A DNA stretch of 64,000 bases from Ottowia sp. SB7-C50. Its GTDB lineage: Bacteria; Pseudomonadota; Gammaproteobacteria; Burkholderiales; Burkholderiaceae_C. Numbering within the stretch: the first letter of the stretch is position 1; each line of letters opens with the position of its first letter. The position numbers and the translations under genes are program-made. Positions 28,609-37,474 of the stretch are shown piece by piece. The DNA lies in contig NZ_CP136995.1 of assembly GCF_033110285.1 (NCBI RefSeq), positions 248,001 through 312,000 of the forward strand, written 5' to 3'. The notes below the pieces were generated by a model. The model worked only from the letters and a program-made list of their open reading frames with translations, searched no databases and was not told where the DNA came from.

Positions 28609-28714
28609 AAGGCCGCGGAGCAGGCCATGCGGGGAACGCCGCGGCCGGACCTGTGCCGGCCGCAGGCGTTGTCCCCCTGGGGGGGAAGGCGGCCGAAGGC
28701 CGCCTCAGGGGGGC
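28609..28714. repeat. Family B repeat, copy 4, directly after the trkA stop
   Basis: Read on the minus strand, the trkA TGA is followed by GCCCCCCTGAGGCGGCC, a CGGCCTTCGGCCG stem, CCTTCCCCCCCAGGGGGACA, GGCCGGCACAGGTCCGGCC and ATGGCCTGCTCCGCGGCC. The last two blocks are identical to those in copy 2. Confidence 0.8.
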
Positions 28715-29410
28715 TCAGGTCCCCGCGGCAAAACGCTCCACGTCTGCCGTGGCGCCCGCCACCACCAGCAGGTCGTCGGGCTCGACCACGGTTTCGGGTT
28801 GCGCGTAGAGGAAGTCCTGGTTCAGCCGTTTGAGGCCCACCACCGTGATCAGCTTGCTCTGGCGGATGCGCGATTCGGCCAGCGCCTTGCCATGCATTTC
28901 GGCCGGCGCGCGGGTCTTGGCGATGGCAAAGCCGTCGAGGAACTCGATGAAGTCGATCATCTTGCCGGTGACCAGATGCGCCACGCGCGCGCCCATGTCG
29001 GCTTCGGGGAAAATCACGTGGTGCGCGCCCAGCCGCTCGACGATGCGGGCGTGCTGCGCGGTCGAGGCCTTGACCCAGATGTCCGCCACGTTCAGCTGGC
29101 TCAGGTTCAGCACCGTCAGCACGCTGGCCTCCAGGTCCTGGCCGATGGCCACCACCACGTGCGCGAAGCTGTGCGCGTCCAGCTGGCGCAGCGTGTCCAT
29201 GTCGGTGCAGTCGGCCTGCACGATGTTGGGCAACTCGTCGGCGAGCGATTCCACCGTGGGCAGGCGCGAATCGACCGCCAGCACTTCGTGGCCCAGCCGC
29301 ACCAGCGAGCGCGCCACCGCCTGACCAAAGCGCCCCAGGCCGATGACCATGATCGAGCCGGCGGGATTGGCCGGGCGGCGCTGGGTGGCGGTCTTGAACT
29401 TATCCAACAA
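28715..29410 (-). CDS. TrkA/KtrA-type potassium channel regulatory protein (RCK domains)
   Basis: This 231-residue cytosolic protein has an N-terminal Rossmann RCK_N domain (IMVIGLGRFGQAVARSLVRLG, then VLAVDS with the acidic adenosine-binding end). A C-terminal RCK_C domain ends VEPDDLLVVAGATADVERF. It is of the single-RCK, KtrA size rather than the double TrkA of E. coli. It gates the partner K+ channel in response to nucleotides. It follows the TrkH/KtrB gene with an 11-bp overlap, so the two are translationally coupled. A family B repeat follows the stop. Confidence 0.88.
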   Translation of the reverse strand: MLDKFKTATQRRPANPAGSIMVIGLGRFGQAVARSLVRLGHEVLAVDSRLPTVESLADELPNIVQADCTDMDTLRQLDAHSFAHVVVAIGQDLEASVLTVLNLSQLNVADIWVKASTAQHARIVERLGAHHVIFPEADMGARVAHLVTGKMIDFIEFLDGFAIAKTRAPAEMHGKALAESRIRQSKLITVVGLKRLNQDFLYAQPETVVEPDDLLVVAGATADVERFAAGT

Positions 29411-30737
29411 GGGGCTTCTCCTCGGGGTAACGGATGCGCGGCCGGTGGTTGCGCGCGGCCAGCGCCACGGCCAGCGTGATCACGCCGACGCGGCCGGAAA
29501 ACATCAGCAGCAGCAGCACCATCTGCGCCGCGGGCGGCAGCGATGCGGTGATGCCGGTGGACAAACCCACGTTGCCCGCGGCCGACACCACTTCGAACAG
29601 CACTTTTTCATAGCGCTCGTCGGTCATCGGCATGACGATCAGCAGGCCCAGCACGATGACGCCCGCGCTCAGCACCAGGATGGTCAGCGCCTGGCGCAGC
29701 ACCGCGGGAGTGATGCGGCGGCCGCGGAACTCGGTGTCGGCGTTGCCGCGGATTTCGCTCCACACCGCCACCAGCAGGATGAAGAAGGTCGTCACCTTGA
29801 CGCCGCCGCCGGTGCCCGCGCTGCCGGCGCCGATGAACATCAGCAGGTAATGCACCACGAAGGAATCGTCGGTCATGGCGCCGGTGTCGATGGCGTTGAA
29901 ACCCACCGAGCGCGCCGCCACCGAGGTGAACAGCGCGGCCAGCAGGCGGTGGGGCACGTCCAGCGGCGCCATCGTCTTGGCGTTGTCCCATTCCGCCGCC
30001 AGCACCAGCGCGCCCCCCACCAGCACCAGCGCGGCCGAGCCCCACAGCGTCAGCACCGTGTGCATCGAATAATGGTGTTCGCGCCGGCCCCGGTAATGCC
30101 ACAGTTCGTGGATGACCGGAAAGCCCAGCCCGCCGATGACGATGGCGCACATGACGGGCACCAGCACCCAGCCGTCGCGCACGAATTGCGACAGGCTGTC
30201 GGGCCAGAGCGAAAAGCCGGCGTTGCAGAAACCCGAGATGGCGTGGAACACGCCGTACCACGCCGCCTGGCCCCACGGCATGCCGTAGCCCAGCGCAAAG
30301 CGCAGCGTGAGCCACAGCGCCACCAGCGCTTCGACGGCGGCCGTCACCACGAACACCACGCGCGCCACGCTGCCCACGTCGCCCAGCGAGAGCGAGCGCG
30401 TCTCGGCCTGCAGCAGCAGGCGCGAGCGCAGCCGCATGGCGCCGCCGGCCCACAGGATGAGCAGCGTGGCCGAGGTCATCATGCCGAAGCCGCCCAGCTG
30501 GATCATGCACAGGATGGCCGCCTGCCCGAAGCCCGACCAGTAGGTGCCGGTGTCCACCACGCCCAGCCCGTTGATGCACACCGCCGACCACGCCGTGAAT
30601 AGCGCCGTCATGAAGGGGGCGCTGCCGGGCTCTGCACGCGAGAGGGGCAACAGCAGCACCAGCGTACCCACGGCGATGACGCCCAGGAACGCGATCACCA
30701 GCACCAGCGCCGGGTGCAGTGGCCGGGCGGCACGCAC
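29400..30737 (-). CDS. TrkH/KtrB family potassium uptake protein
   Basis: This 445-residue protein has four pore-repeat units, each with a short filter region: VCINGLGVVDTG, FHAISGFCNAGFS, VAARSVGFNAID and SAAGNVGLSTGI. The size fits KtrB, and the coupled downstream RCK gene supports a Ktr-type Na+-dependent K+ uptake system in the inner membrane. The first filter reads NGL, where many homologues have TGL. The start is uncertain: the frame offers only a GTG at 30,737 without a ribosome site. A C7 run lies 28-34 bp upstream, where a different frame opens. Confidence 0.88.
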   Translation of the reverse strand: MRAARPLHPALVLVIAFLGVIAVGTLVLLLPLSRAEPGSAPFMTALFTAWSAVCINGLGVVDTGTYWSGFGQAAILCMIQLGGFGMMTSATLLILWAGGAMRLRSRLLLQAETRSLSLGDVGSVARVVFVVTAAVEALVALWLTLRFALGYGMPWGQAAWYGVFHAISGFCNAGFSLWPDSLSQFVRDGWVLVPVMCAIVIGGLGFPVIHELWHYRGRREHHYSMHTVLTLWGSAALVLVGGALVLAAEWDNAKTMAPLDVPHRLLAALFTSVAARSVGFNAIDTGAMTDDSFVVHYLLMFIGAGSAGTGGGVKVTTFFILLVAVWSEIRGNADTEFRGRRITPAVLRQALTILVLSAGVIVLGLLIVMPMTDERYEKVLFEVVSAAGNVGLSTGITASLPPAAQMVLLLLMFSGRVGVITLAVALAARNHRPRIRYPEEKPLVG

Positions 30738-31024
30738 TGGCGCGGCACCGATGGGCGCGGCGTCGGGGGGGCGTTCGGAAATCGTTCAAGGCGTCGAGCG
30801 AAAGGTTCGGGGGGGAATCGAGCGCGTCAGCGGGAAGCGGGCGTCGGCAAACCGCCGCCATGGTAGCGCTGGGCCGGCGCGGTTCGGCTTGGGGTTTGCG
30901 TGACCCCGCCCACGACGGACCGGGCGGCCCTGCGTCAGGACGCCGAGCCCGCCGCCTACAATGATCTGCCGCCCGTGGAAACCGGCGCGCGCAGTCCCTC
31001 GGCCCCTCCCCTGCTCAACAATCC

Positions 31025-32321
31025 ATGGTCCCACATCTCGTGACCGCCCTGTCCGGTCCCATCAACGAGCTGGAGCAGCGCATCCTCGACGCCACGCCGG
31101 TCATCGAGCGCTGGTTCCGGCTGGAATGGATGGAGCACACCCCCCCCGCTGTACGCGTCGGTCGACATCCGCAACGCCGGCTTCAAGCTGGCGCCGGTGG
31201 ACACCAACCTGTACCCCGACGGCTGGCACAACCTGTCGCCCGAGACGCTGCCGCTGGCGGTGCAGGCGGCGCAGGCGGCGATCGAGAAGATCTGCCCCGA
31301 GGCACGCAACCTGATGATCGTGCCGGAAAACGGCAAGCCCTCCAGCTTCTACCTGGCCAGCCTGGCGCGGCTGCAGGACATCTTCCGCATGGCCGGGCTG
31401 AACGTGCGCTTCGGCTCCATCGACCCGGCGGTCAAGAAAAGCACGACGCTCAAGCTGCCCGATGGCGAAAAGCTGGTGCTGGAGCCCGCCCTGCGCACGC
31501 CGCGCCGCCTGGGGCTGAAGCACTTCGACCCCTGCACCATCCTGCTCAACAACGACCTGTCGGCGGGTGTGCCGGGCATTCTGGAAGACCTGCACGAGCA
31601 GTACCTGCTGCCGCCCCTGCACGCCGGCTGGACGGTGCGCCGCAAGAGCCGCCACTTCCAGTGCTATGAAGAAGTGAGCAAACGTTTTGGCAAGCTGCTC
31701 GGCATCGACCCCTGGCTCATCAACCCGCTGTTCGCCTCGTGCGGGCAGATCGACCCGGGCGCACCGGATGGCCTGGAATGCCTGCGCACCAACGTCGATG
31801 CGCTGCTGGTCAAGATCCGCCGCAAGTACAAGGAATACGGCATCAGCGAGCGGCCGTTCGTGGTGGTCAAGGCCGACAACGGCACGCGCGGCATGGGCAT
31901 CATGACCGTGCGCGACGCCAAGGAACTGGACGCGCTGGCGCGCTCACCGCGCGACAAGGGCGCGCCGCTGGCCGACCTGCCGCTGGGCAGCGACGTCATC
32001 ATCCAGGAAGGCGTGATGACGCACGAGCGCATGAACGAGACCGTGGCTGAACCGGTGGTCTACATGGTCGACCGCTACGTGGTGGGCGGCTTCTACCGCA
32101 TCCACGCCGGTCGCGGCGAGGAAGACAACCTCAACGCCCCCGGCGCGCGCTACGTGCCGCTGGCCTTCGACGGCAGCAACCAGTTGCCGCGCCCCGGCAT
32201 GAAGCCGGGCGCCAGCGCGCCCAACCGGTTCTACATGTACGGCGTGATCGCCCGCGTGGCGCTGGTGGCCGCCAGCTACGAGCTGGAAGCCACCGACCCC
32301 GCCCTCCACACGGACGACTGA
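31025..32321 (+). pseudogene. gshA: Glutamate--cysteine ligase GshA, frame broken in a C8 run
   Basis: This enzyme joins glutamate and cysteine, the first step of glutathione synthesis. The N-terminus (MVPHLVTALSGPINELEQRI) and the long C-terminal part (from DTNLYPDGWHNLSPETLPL, through VVVKADNGTRGMGIMTV to SNQLPRPGMKPGASAPNRFY) belong to the proteobacterial GshA family related to that of Acidithiobacillus. They lie in different frames. The switch falls in eight Cs at 31,140-31,147. With seven Cs the frame reads HTPPLYASVDIRNAGFK and yields an intact 431-residue protein. TACAAT at 30,957 is a possible -10 box. gshB is intact at 42,083. Confidence 0.88.
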
Positions 32322-32490
32322 GCGGCGTTCTGCCGCGGCCGCGGGCATCAGTTGCCGCCGCGCGACAGTCGCCGGGCTGACGCGATGCGGTTCGTCTTTC
32401 GTCAGCCGCAGTGCCACCGCGCTGGCGCACAATGCGCGTCACCGTAGCTGCCGTGTCCGGATCAGCCATCGCCTGCCGGAACTTTTTGCT

Positions 32491-34359
32491 GTGTCCAACT
32501 CGAAATCCTCCATCGCCGCGCTGACGCTTGCGGCCATCGGCGTGGCCTTTGGCGACATCGGCACCAGCGTCCTCTACACCATCAAGGAGGTGTTCGGCTC
32601 GGGCCACGTGGAGTTCACGCCCGACAACATTTACGGCATCCTGTCGATGGTGTTCTGGACCCTGACCACCATCGTCTCGGTCAAATACGTGCTGCTGGTG
32701 CTGCGCGCCGACAACAACGGCGAGGGCGGCCTGATCGCCATGCTGACGCTGGCCTCGCGCGCCGTGGCCGACCGGCCGGCGCTGCGCAACAAGATGCTCC
32801 TGGTGGGCATCTTCGGCGCCTGCCTGTTCTATGGCGACGGCGTCATCACGCCGGCCATCACCGTGCTGTCGGCGGTCGAGGGCCTGGAGGTGGTGTCGCC
32901 CGCGTTCAAGGACTGGGTGATCCCGCTCACGCTGATCATCCTGTTCGGCCTGTTCTTCGTGCAGAAGCGCGGCACGGCCGACATCGGCAAGTTCTTCGGC
33001 CCGATCATGATCCTGTGGCTGGTGGTGATCGGCGCGCTGGGCCTGTGGCACATCATCGGCCACCCGGAGATTCTGTGGGCCCTGCTGCCTTGGTACGCCT
33101 GGAAGTTCACCTGGCAGCACCCCGGCATCACCTTCATCATCCTGGGCGCCGTGGTGCTGTGCGTGACGGGCGGCGAGGCGCTGTACGCCGACATGGGCCA
33201 CTTCGGCAAGAAGCCGATCCGCATCGCCTGGTTTTTCATCGCCATGCCCTGCCTCACGCTCAACTACTTCGGCCAGGGCGCGCTGCTGCTGGCCGACCCT
33301 GAGGCGGTGAAGAACCCGTTCTTCAACATGGCCCCCGACTGGGCGCAGATTCCGCTGGTCATCCTGGCCACGGCGGCGGCCGTGATCGCCTCGCAGGCGC
33401 TGATTTCGGGCGCCTACAGCGTGACCAAGCAGGTCATCCAGCTGGGCTACCTGCCGCGCCTGCAGGTGCAGCACACCAGCGTCAAGGAAACCGGCCAGAT
33501 CTACATGCCCTTCGTCAACTGGGGCCTGTTCGTGCTGATCGTGCTGGCGGTGGGGCTGTTCCGCTCGTCCAGCAACCTCGCGGCGGCCTACGGCATTGCG
33601 GTGACCACCGACATGCTGATCACCACGGTGCTCACGTTCTTCGTGATCCGCTACGCCTGGAAGCTGCCGCTGCTGCTGTGCATCGGCGCCACCGGCATGT
33701 TCTTCGTGGTGGACATCCTGTTCTGGGCTTCCAACCTCATGAAGCTCACGCACGGCGGCTGGTTCCCGCTGGTGATTGCCGGCGTGGTGTTCACACTGAT
33801 GGTGACCTGGAAGGACGGCCGCGCGCTGCTGAACCAGTCGCTGCACGAAACCTCGCTGTCGCTGACGGATTTTCTGGAATCCATCTTCGTCGCACCGCCC
33901 ACCCGCGTGCCCGGCACCGCCGTGTTCATGAGCGCCGAGCCCGGCACGGTGCCCAACGCCCTGCTGCACAACCTGAAGCACAACAAGGTGCTGCACGAGC
34001 AGAACCTGTTCGTCACCGTCCGCAGCCACGAGGTACCCTGGATCGGCTTGAACAAGCGGCTGGAAGTCGAGCCGCTCGGCCACGACTGCTGGCAGGTGAT
34101 CGTCCACTACGGCTTCAAGAACGACCCCAACCTGCCCAAGGCGCTGTCGCACATCACAGGCCGCGGCATCGACCTGACACCGATGACGACCAGCTACTTC
34201 CTGTCGCGCGACATCGTGGTGCCCACCATGGGCAAGGGCATGGCGCCGTGGCGCGAAAAGCTGTTCGCGCAGATGCACCACAACGCCAGCGCGGCGGCGG
34301 AATTCCTCAAGCTGCCGAGCAACGCGGTGGTGGAGCTGGGCTCCAAGGTTGAAATCTGA
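32491..34359 (+). CDS. kup: Low-affinity potassium transporter Kup
   Basis: This 622-residue protein has twelve predicted transmembrane helices (residues about 10-430) and a C-terminal cytosolic domain. Family motifs are [16 protein letters not shown] near the start, [19 protein letters not shown], and [16 protein letters not shown]. Kup is a K+/H+ symporter. The GTG start gives [17 protein letters not shown], the normal N-terminus. The 169-bp gap after gshA shows no repeat or riboswitch that I recognise. A clear terminator follows. Confidence 0.95.
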   Translation: MSNSKSSIAALTLAAIGVAFGDIGTSVLYTIKEVFGSGHVEFTPDNIYGILSMVFWTLTTIVSVKYVLLVLRADNNGEGGLIAMLTLASRAVADRPALRNKMLLVGIFGACLFYGDGVITPAITVLSAVEGLEVVSPAFKDWVIPLTLIILFGLFFVQKRGTADIGKFFGPIMILWLVVIGALGLWHIIGHPEILWALLPWYAWKFTWQHPGITFIILGAVVLCVTGGEALYADMGHFGKKPIRIAWFFIAMPCLTLNYFGQGALLLADPEAVKNPFFNMAPDWAQIPLVILATAAAVIASQALISGAYSVTKQVIQLGYLPRLQVQHTSVKETGQIYMPFVNWGLFVLIVLAVGLFRSSSNLAAAYGIAVTTDMLITTVLTFFVIRYAWKLPLLLCIGATGMFFVVDILFWASNLMKLTHGGWFPLVIAGVVFTLMVTWKDGRALLNQSLHETSLSLTDFLESIFVAPPTRVPGTAVFMSAEPGTVPNALLHNLKHNKVLHEQNLFVTVRSHEVPWIGLNKRLEVEPLGHDCWQVIVHYGFKNDPNLPKALSHITGRGIDLTPMTTSYFLSRDIVVPTMGKGMAPWREKLFAQMHHNASAAAEFLKLPSNAVVELGSKVEI

Positions 34360-34363
34360 AGAA

Positions 34364-34388
34364 AAACGGCGCCACACGGGCGCCGTTT
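34364..34388 (+). terminator. Rho-independent terminator after kup
   Basis: A perfect 10-bp stem AAACGGCGCC / GGCGCCGTTT encloses a 5-nt loop (ACACG). The 3' arm ends in TTT followed by CTTC. It lies 5 bp after the kup stop and, being flanked by A and T stretches, may also serve the convergent Bug gene. Confidence 0.85.
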
Positions 34389-34426
34389 CTTCGCTGTACG
34401 CTACGTTTTCAGTAGCTGCGAGCGAA

Positions 34427-35392
34427 TCAGTCCGCCTCGATCTTCGACGTCTTCACCACCGTCGCCCAGTTGGCATAGTCGGCCTTGACCTTGGCGTCCA
34501 GTTGCGCGGGCGTCTGGTAATCGGCCGTCGCGCCTTGCTCCAGCGCCTTTTGCTTGAAGGCCGGGTCGGCCATCACCTTCTGCACATCGGCGCTCAGCTT
34601 GGCGGCAATGTCCTTGGGCATCGCGGCCGGCGCGAACAGGGCGAACCACGAATCGGGCGTCAGCTTGGGGTAGCCGGCCTGCGCGGTGGTGGGCACGTCG
34701 GGCAGGCTGGGCAGGCGCTCCTTGCCGGTGACGGCCAGCACACGCAGCTTGCCGCTGGCAATGTGCTGCATGAAGGGCGGGGCCGTGCCAAAGGTCAGCT
34801 GCACCTGGCCGGCCAGCAGATCCTGCAGCGCCGGGCCGGTGCCCTTGTAGGGCACGTGCACCATGTGGATGCCGGCCTGCTGCTCCAGCATGGCGCCTGT
34901 CACGTGCTGCAGCGAACCGTTGCCAGACGAGGCGTAGTTGAGCTTGCCGGGGTTGGACTTGGCATAGGCGACCAGTTCGGCCAGTGTCCTGGCCGGCACG
35001 TCGCTGCGCACCACGATGATTTGCGGCGCCGACAGCACGTTGGCAATGGGCTGGAAGTCGGCCAGCTCCCACTGCCGCGCCTTGGTCAGATGCGGCGAGA
35101 TGACGTGATAGCCCGAATACTGCATCAGCAGCGTGTAGCCATCCGCCGGCGCGCGCTTGACGATGGACGCCGCGATGGCGCCGTTGCCGCCGGCCTTGTT
35201 GTCCACCACCACCGACTGGCCGAGGGCCGGCCCCAGCGCCTGCGCCAGCATGCGCGCCGACAGGTCCGTCGTGCCGCCCGCCGAGGCGGGCACCACGAAG
35301 GTGATGGGCTTGGTGGGATAGCCCTGCGCCCACGCGCCGCCCGCGAACAGCGCGGCAGCCAGGGCGATGAAGTGTTTGCGGTGCATGTGCAT
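34427..35392 (-). CDS. Bug family tripartite tricarboxylate transporter substrate-binding protein
   Basis: This 321-residue protein has a signal peptide (MHMHRKHFIALAAALFAGG, cleavage after AWA) and the Bug signature YPTKPITFVVPASAGGTTDL. VVDNKAGGNGAIA, a DGYTLL element and YKGTGPALQDLLAGQV follow. It is a periplasmic receptor for an unknown carboxylate-like compound. It is the last gene of the minus-strand cluster with a CoA-transferase and an HMG-CoA-lyase-like enzyme, so the ligand may be a substrate of that pathway. A family A repeat separates it from the next Bug gene. Confidence 0.9.
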   Translation of the reverse strand: MHMHRKHFIALAAALFAGGAWAQGYPTKPITFVVPASAGGTTDLSARMLAQALGPALGQSVVVDNKAGGNGAIAASIVKRAPADGYTLLMQYSGYHVISPHLTKARQWELADFQPIANVLSAPQIIVVRSDVPARTLAELVAYAKSNPGKLNYASSGNGSLQHVTGAMLEQQAGIHMVHVPYKGTGPALQDLLAGQVQLTFGTAPPFMQHIASGKLRVLAVTGKERLPSLPDVPTTAQAGYPKLTPDSWFALFAPAAMPKDIAAKLSADVQKVMADPAFKQKALEQGATADYQTPAQLDAKVKADYANWATVVKTSKIEAD

Positions 35393-35413
35393 GGTGTGTC
35401 TCCTTGTGCTTTG

Positions 35414-35459
35414 AATTTAATAGCGTCTGGCGCTTGTCTGGCAAGCGCTAGACGCCCGT
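35414..35459. repeat. Family A repeat, copy 11
   Basis: Core: TTTAATAGCGTCTGGCGCTTG followed by TCTGGCAAGCGCTAGACGCC. It lies between the two Bug genes of one putative operon and could form a strong hairpin in the mRNA. Confidence 0.78.
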
Positions 35460-35479
35460 TTGTTGTGTGAGCCGTGTGT

Positions 35480-36463
35480 TCAGTCCACCTTGGCGCCCGT
35501 ATCGGCCACCACCTGCTTCCACAGGGCCAGGTCGGACTTGACCAGCGCACCCAGCTCGGCGGGCGACCCTTTGAACGGCTCGGCGCCCACGCCGGCCAGC
35601 TTGTCGATCACGTCCTTGTCGTCCAGTGCCTTCAGCACCTCGGCCTGCAGGCGCTCGACCACCGCCTTGGGTGTGCCGGCCGGCGCGAACATGCCGTACC
35701 ACGGCGTCTTGCCAAAGCCCTTGAGGGTTTCGCCAATGGCCGGCGCATCGGGCAGCGCCTTCACGCGCTTTTCATTCACCACGCCCAGCACCTTCAGCTT
35801 GCCGCTCTTGATGAACGAAATTGACGACGGCAGCGACTGCACCGACAGCGGCACCTGCCCGCCCACCACGTCGGTGGCGGCAGCGGCCGAGCCCTTGTAG
35901 GGGATGTGCGTCAGGTCAATGCCGGCGGCCTTTTCCAGCATGGCGCCGATCAGGTGGTTGAGCGTGCCATTGCCGGCCGAGGCAATGCTGTACTTACCCG
36001 GCGCCGCCTTGGCCAGCGCGATCAGTTCCTTCACGTTGTTGGCGGGAAAGCTCGGGTGCGCCACCAGCGCGTAACCCGCATGCGCCAGCGGCGCCACGGG
36101 CTCGAAATCCTTCACGGGGTCGAAGCCCGTGTTCTTGTACAGCCACGGGTTGATGACCTGCGCGCTGTCGGCCTGTACCAGCAGCGTGTAGCCATCGGGC
36201 TTGGCCTTGCCGACGAAGGCGGTGCCGATGTTGCCGCCCGCGCCGGGGCGGTTGTCGATGATGACGGACTGGCCCAGTTGCTGCGACAGCTTCTGGCCGA
36301 TGACGCGTGCGATGGCGTCGTTGGCGCCGCCGGCCGCCTGCGGCACCACCAGGGTGATCGGCTTGGACGGAAAGCGCTCCTCGGCTTGCAGCGGCAGCGC
36401 GAGGCAGCACGCCGCGAGCAGCAGCGATAGGGTCATGACCCGGCGGTGGGGGTGAAGCTTCAA
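35480..36463 (-). CDS. Bug family tripartite tricarboxylate transporter substrate-binding protein
   Basis: This 327-residue protein begins at a TTG placed 6-8 bases after AAGGAG (MKLHPHRRVMTLSLLLAACC), which gives a proper basic N-region and signal peptide ending at LQAEE. Starting at the internal ATG (36,436) would leave the signal with little positive charge. Family motifs are FPSKPITLVVPQAAGGANDA, IIDNRPGAGGNIG, DGYTLLVQ and IPYKGSAAAATDVVGGQV. It is the second Bug protein of the cluster and is only about one third identical by eye to its neighbour, so the two probably bind different ligands. Confidence 0.9.
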   Translation of the reverse strand: MKLHPHRRVMTLSLLLAACCLALPLQAEERFPSKPITLVVPQAAGGANDAIARVIGQKLSQQLGQSVIIDNRPGAGGNIGTAFVGKAKPDGYTLLVQADSAQVINPWLYKNTGFDPVKDFEPVAPLAHAGYALVAHPSFPANNVKELIALAKAAPGKYSIASAGNGTLNHLIGAMLEKAAGIDLTHIPYKGSAAAATDVVGGQVPLSVQSLPSSISFIKSGKLKVLGVVNEKRVKALPDAPAIGETLKGFGKTPWYGMFAPAGTPKAVVERLQAEVLKALDDKDVIDKLAGVGAEPFKGSPAELGALVKSDLALWKQVVADTGAKVD

Positions 36464-36495
36464 GATGGGTCTCCTTGGCAATGCGTGACAGTTTT

Positions 36496-37473
36496 TCAAG
36501 CTGTGCGGGCCAGCGCCCGCTCGCGAATGGTGTCGAAATCGGCCGGCACCGGGTGCAGGTCGAGCCGCTGTCCGGCCTTGACGATCTGGCTCGGCACATC
36601 GTGGCCGATCAAGTCCGGCAGGCGCTGCGACGCGGCGATGAGCGCGGGCAGATCGACACCGGTGTCGTAACCCATCAGGTCCAACGCGTGCACGATCTCT
36701 TCGGTGCACACGTTGCCCGTGGCGCCGGGCGCGTAGGGGCAGCCACCCAGGCCGCCGAGGGAGGTGTCGAAGCGGTCCGCACCCGCGTCGATGCCGGCCA
36801 GCACGTTGGCCAGCCCCATGCCGCGCGTGTTGTGGAAGTGCAGCGTCAGTTCCATGCCCGGCCAGCGCTCGCGCGCCGCGCGCGTGATGGCCGCCACCTG
36901 CGTCGGGTACGCCATGCCGGTGGTGTCGCACAGCGTCAACCCCTGCACGCCCAGGTCGACAAAGCGCTGCGCCCAGCCGAACACGCCGTCCACCGGCACG
37001 TCGCCCTCCATCGGGCAGCCGAACACGCAGGACAGCGACACGTTCACCGGCACGCGCGCTGCCTGCGCCGCGCGCACCACCTGCACCAACCCCGCGAACG
37101 ACTGCTCGCGCGTCATGCGCAGGTTGGCGAGGTTGTGCGTCTCGCTGGTGGACATCACCAGGTTCAGCTCGTCCGTGCGCGACTCGATGGCGCGCTCGGC
37201 GCCGCGCACGTTGGGCACCAGCGCGGTGTAGACCACGCCCGGCGCGCGCTGAATCTCGCGCATCACGATCTCGGCATCGCGCAGCGCGGGAATGGCGGTG
37301 GGCGAGGTGAACGAAGTCACCTCGATCTTCGCCAGGCCCGTGGCCGACAGCGCGTCGATGAGCGCAATCTTGTCCTCGGTCGGCACGAACTGCGCCTCCA
37401 TCTGCAAGCCGTCGCGCGTGCCCACTTCCTGGATGTGGATGCGGCGCGCGGCGCCGTGCCAGAGGCCCGTCAT
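36496..37473 (-). CDS. Hydroxymethylglutaryl-CoA lyase family protein
   Basis: This 325-residue TIM-barrel lyase begins at ATG 37,473 (MTGLWHGAARRIHIQEVGTR). The family signature EVGTRDGLQ is followed by metal ligands in LHFHNTRGMG and the catalytic Cys loop GGLGGCPYAPGATGNV. Such enzymes cleave 3-hydroxy-3-methylglutaryl-CoA or related acyl-CoAs to acetyl-CoA or pyruvate plus a second product. In this operon a CoA-transferase would activate the acid and this enzyme would split it. Its reading frame continues without a stop from the upstream hydrolase gene, probably because of a missing base at 37,482-37,487. Confidence 0.88.
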   Translation of the reverse strand: MTGLWHGAARRIHIQEVGTRDGLQMEAQFVPTEDKIALIDALSATGLAKIEVTSFTSPTAIPALRDAEIVMREIQRAPGVVYTALVPNVRGAERAIESRTDELNLVMSTSETHNLANLRMTREQSFAGLVQVVRAAQAARVPVNVSLSCVFGCPMEGDVPVDGVFGWAQRFVDLGVQGLTLCDTTGMAYPTQVAAITRAARERWPGMELTLHFHNTRGMGLANVLAGIDAGADRFDTSLGGLGGCPYAPGATGNVCTEEIVHALDLMGYDTGVDLPALIAASQRLPDLIGHDVPSQIVKAGQRLDLHPVPADFDTIRERALARTA

Positions 37474-37474
37474 T

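Noticed and set aside
29608..30861. Alternative minus-strand frame overlapping trkH, with an ATG start
   Set aside because: Its sequence over most of its length is Arg/Gly/Ala-rich noise, while the other frame shows all four pore units. I only note that its start region might belong to trkH if the C7 run were one base different.
31025..31669. A 214-codon protein beginning at the gshA start
   Set aside because: Only the first 40 codons look like protein. After the C8 run it is a shifted reading of gshA.
32322..32490. Possible riboswitch in the kup leader
   Set aside because: I could not match any conserved riboswitch core, and the region shows only weak GC-rich stems.
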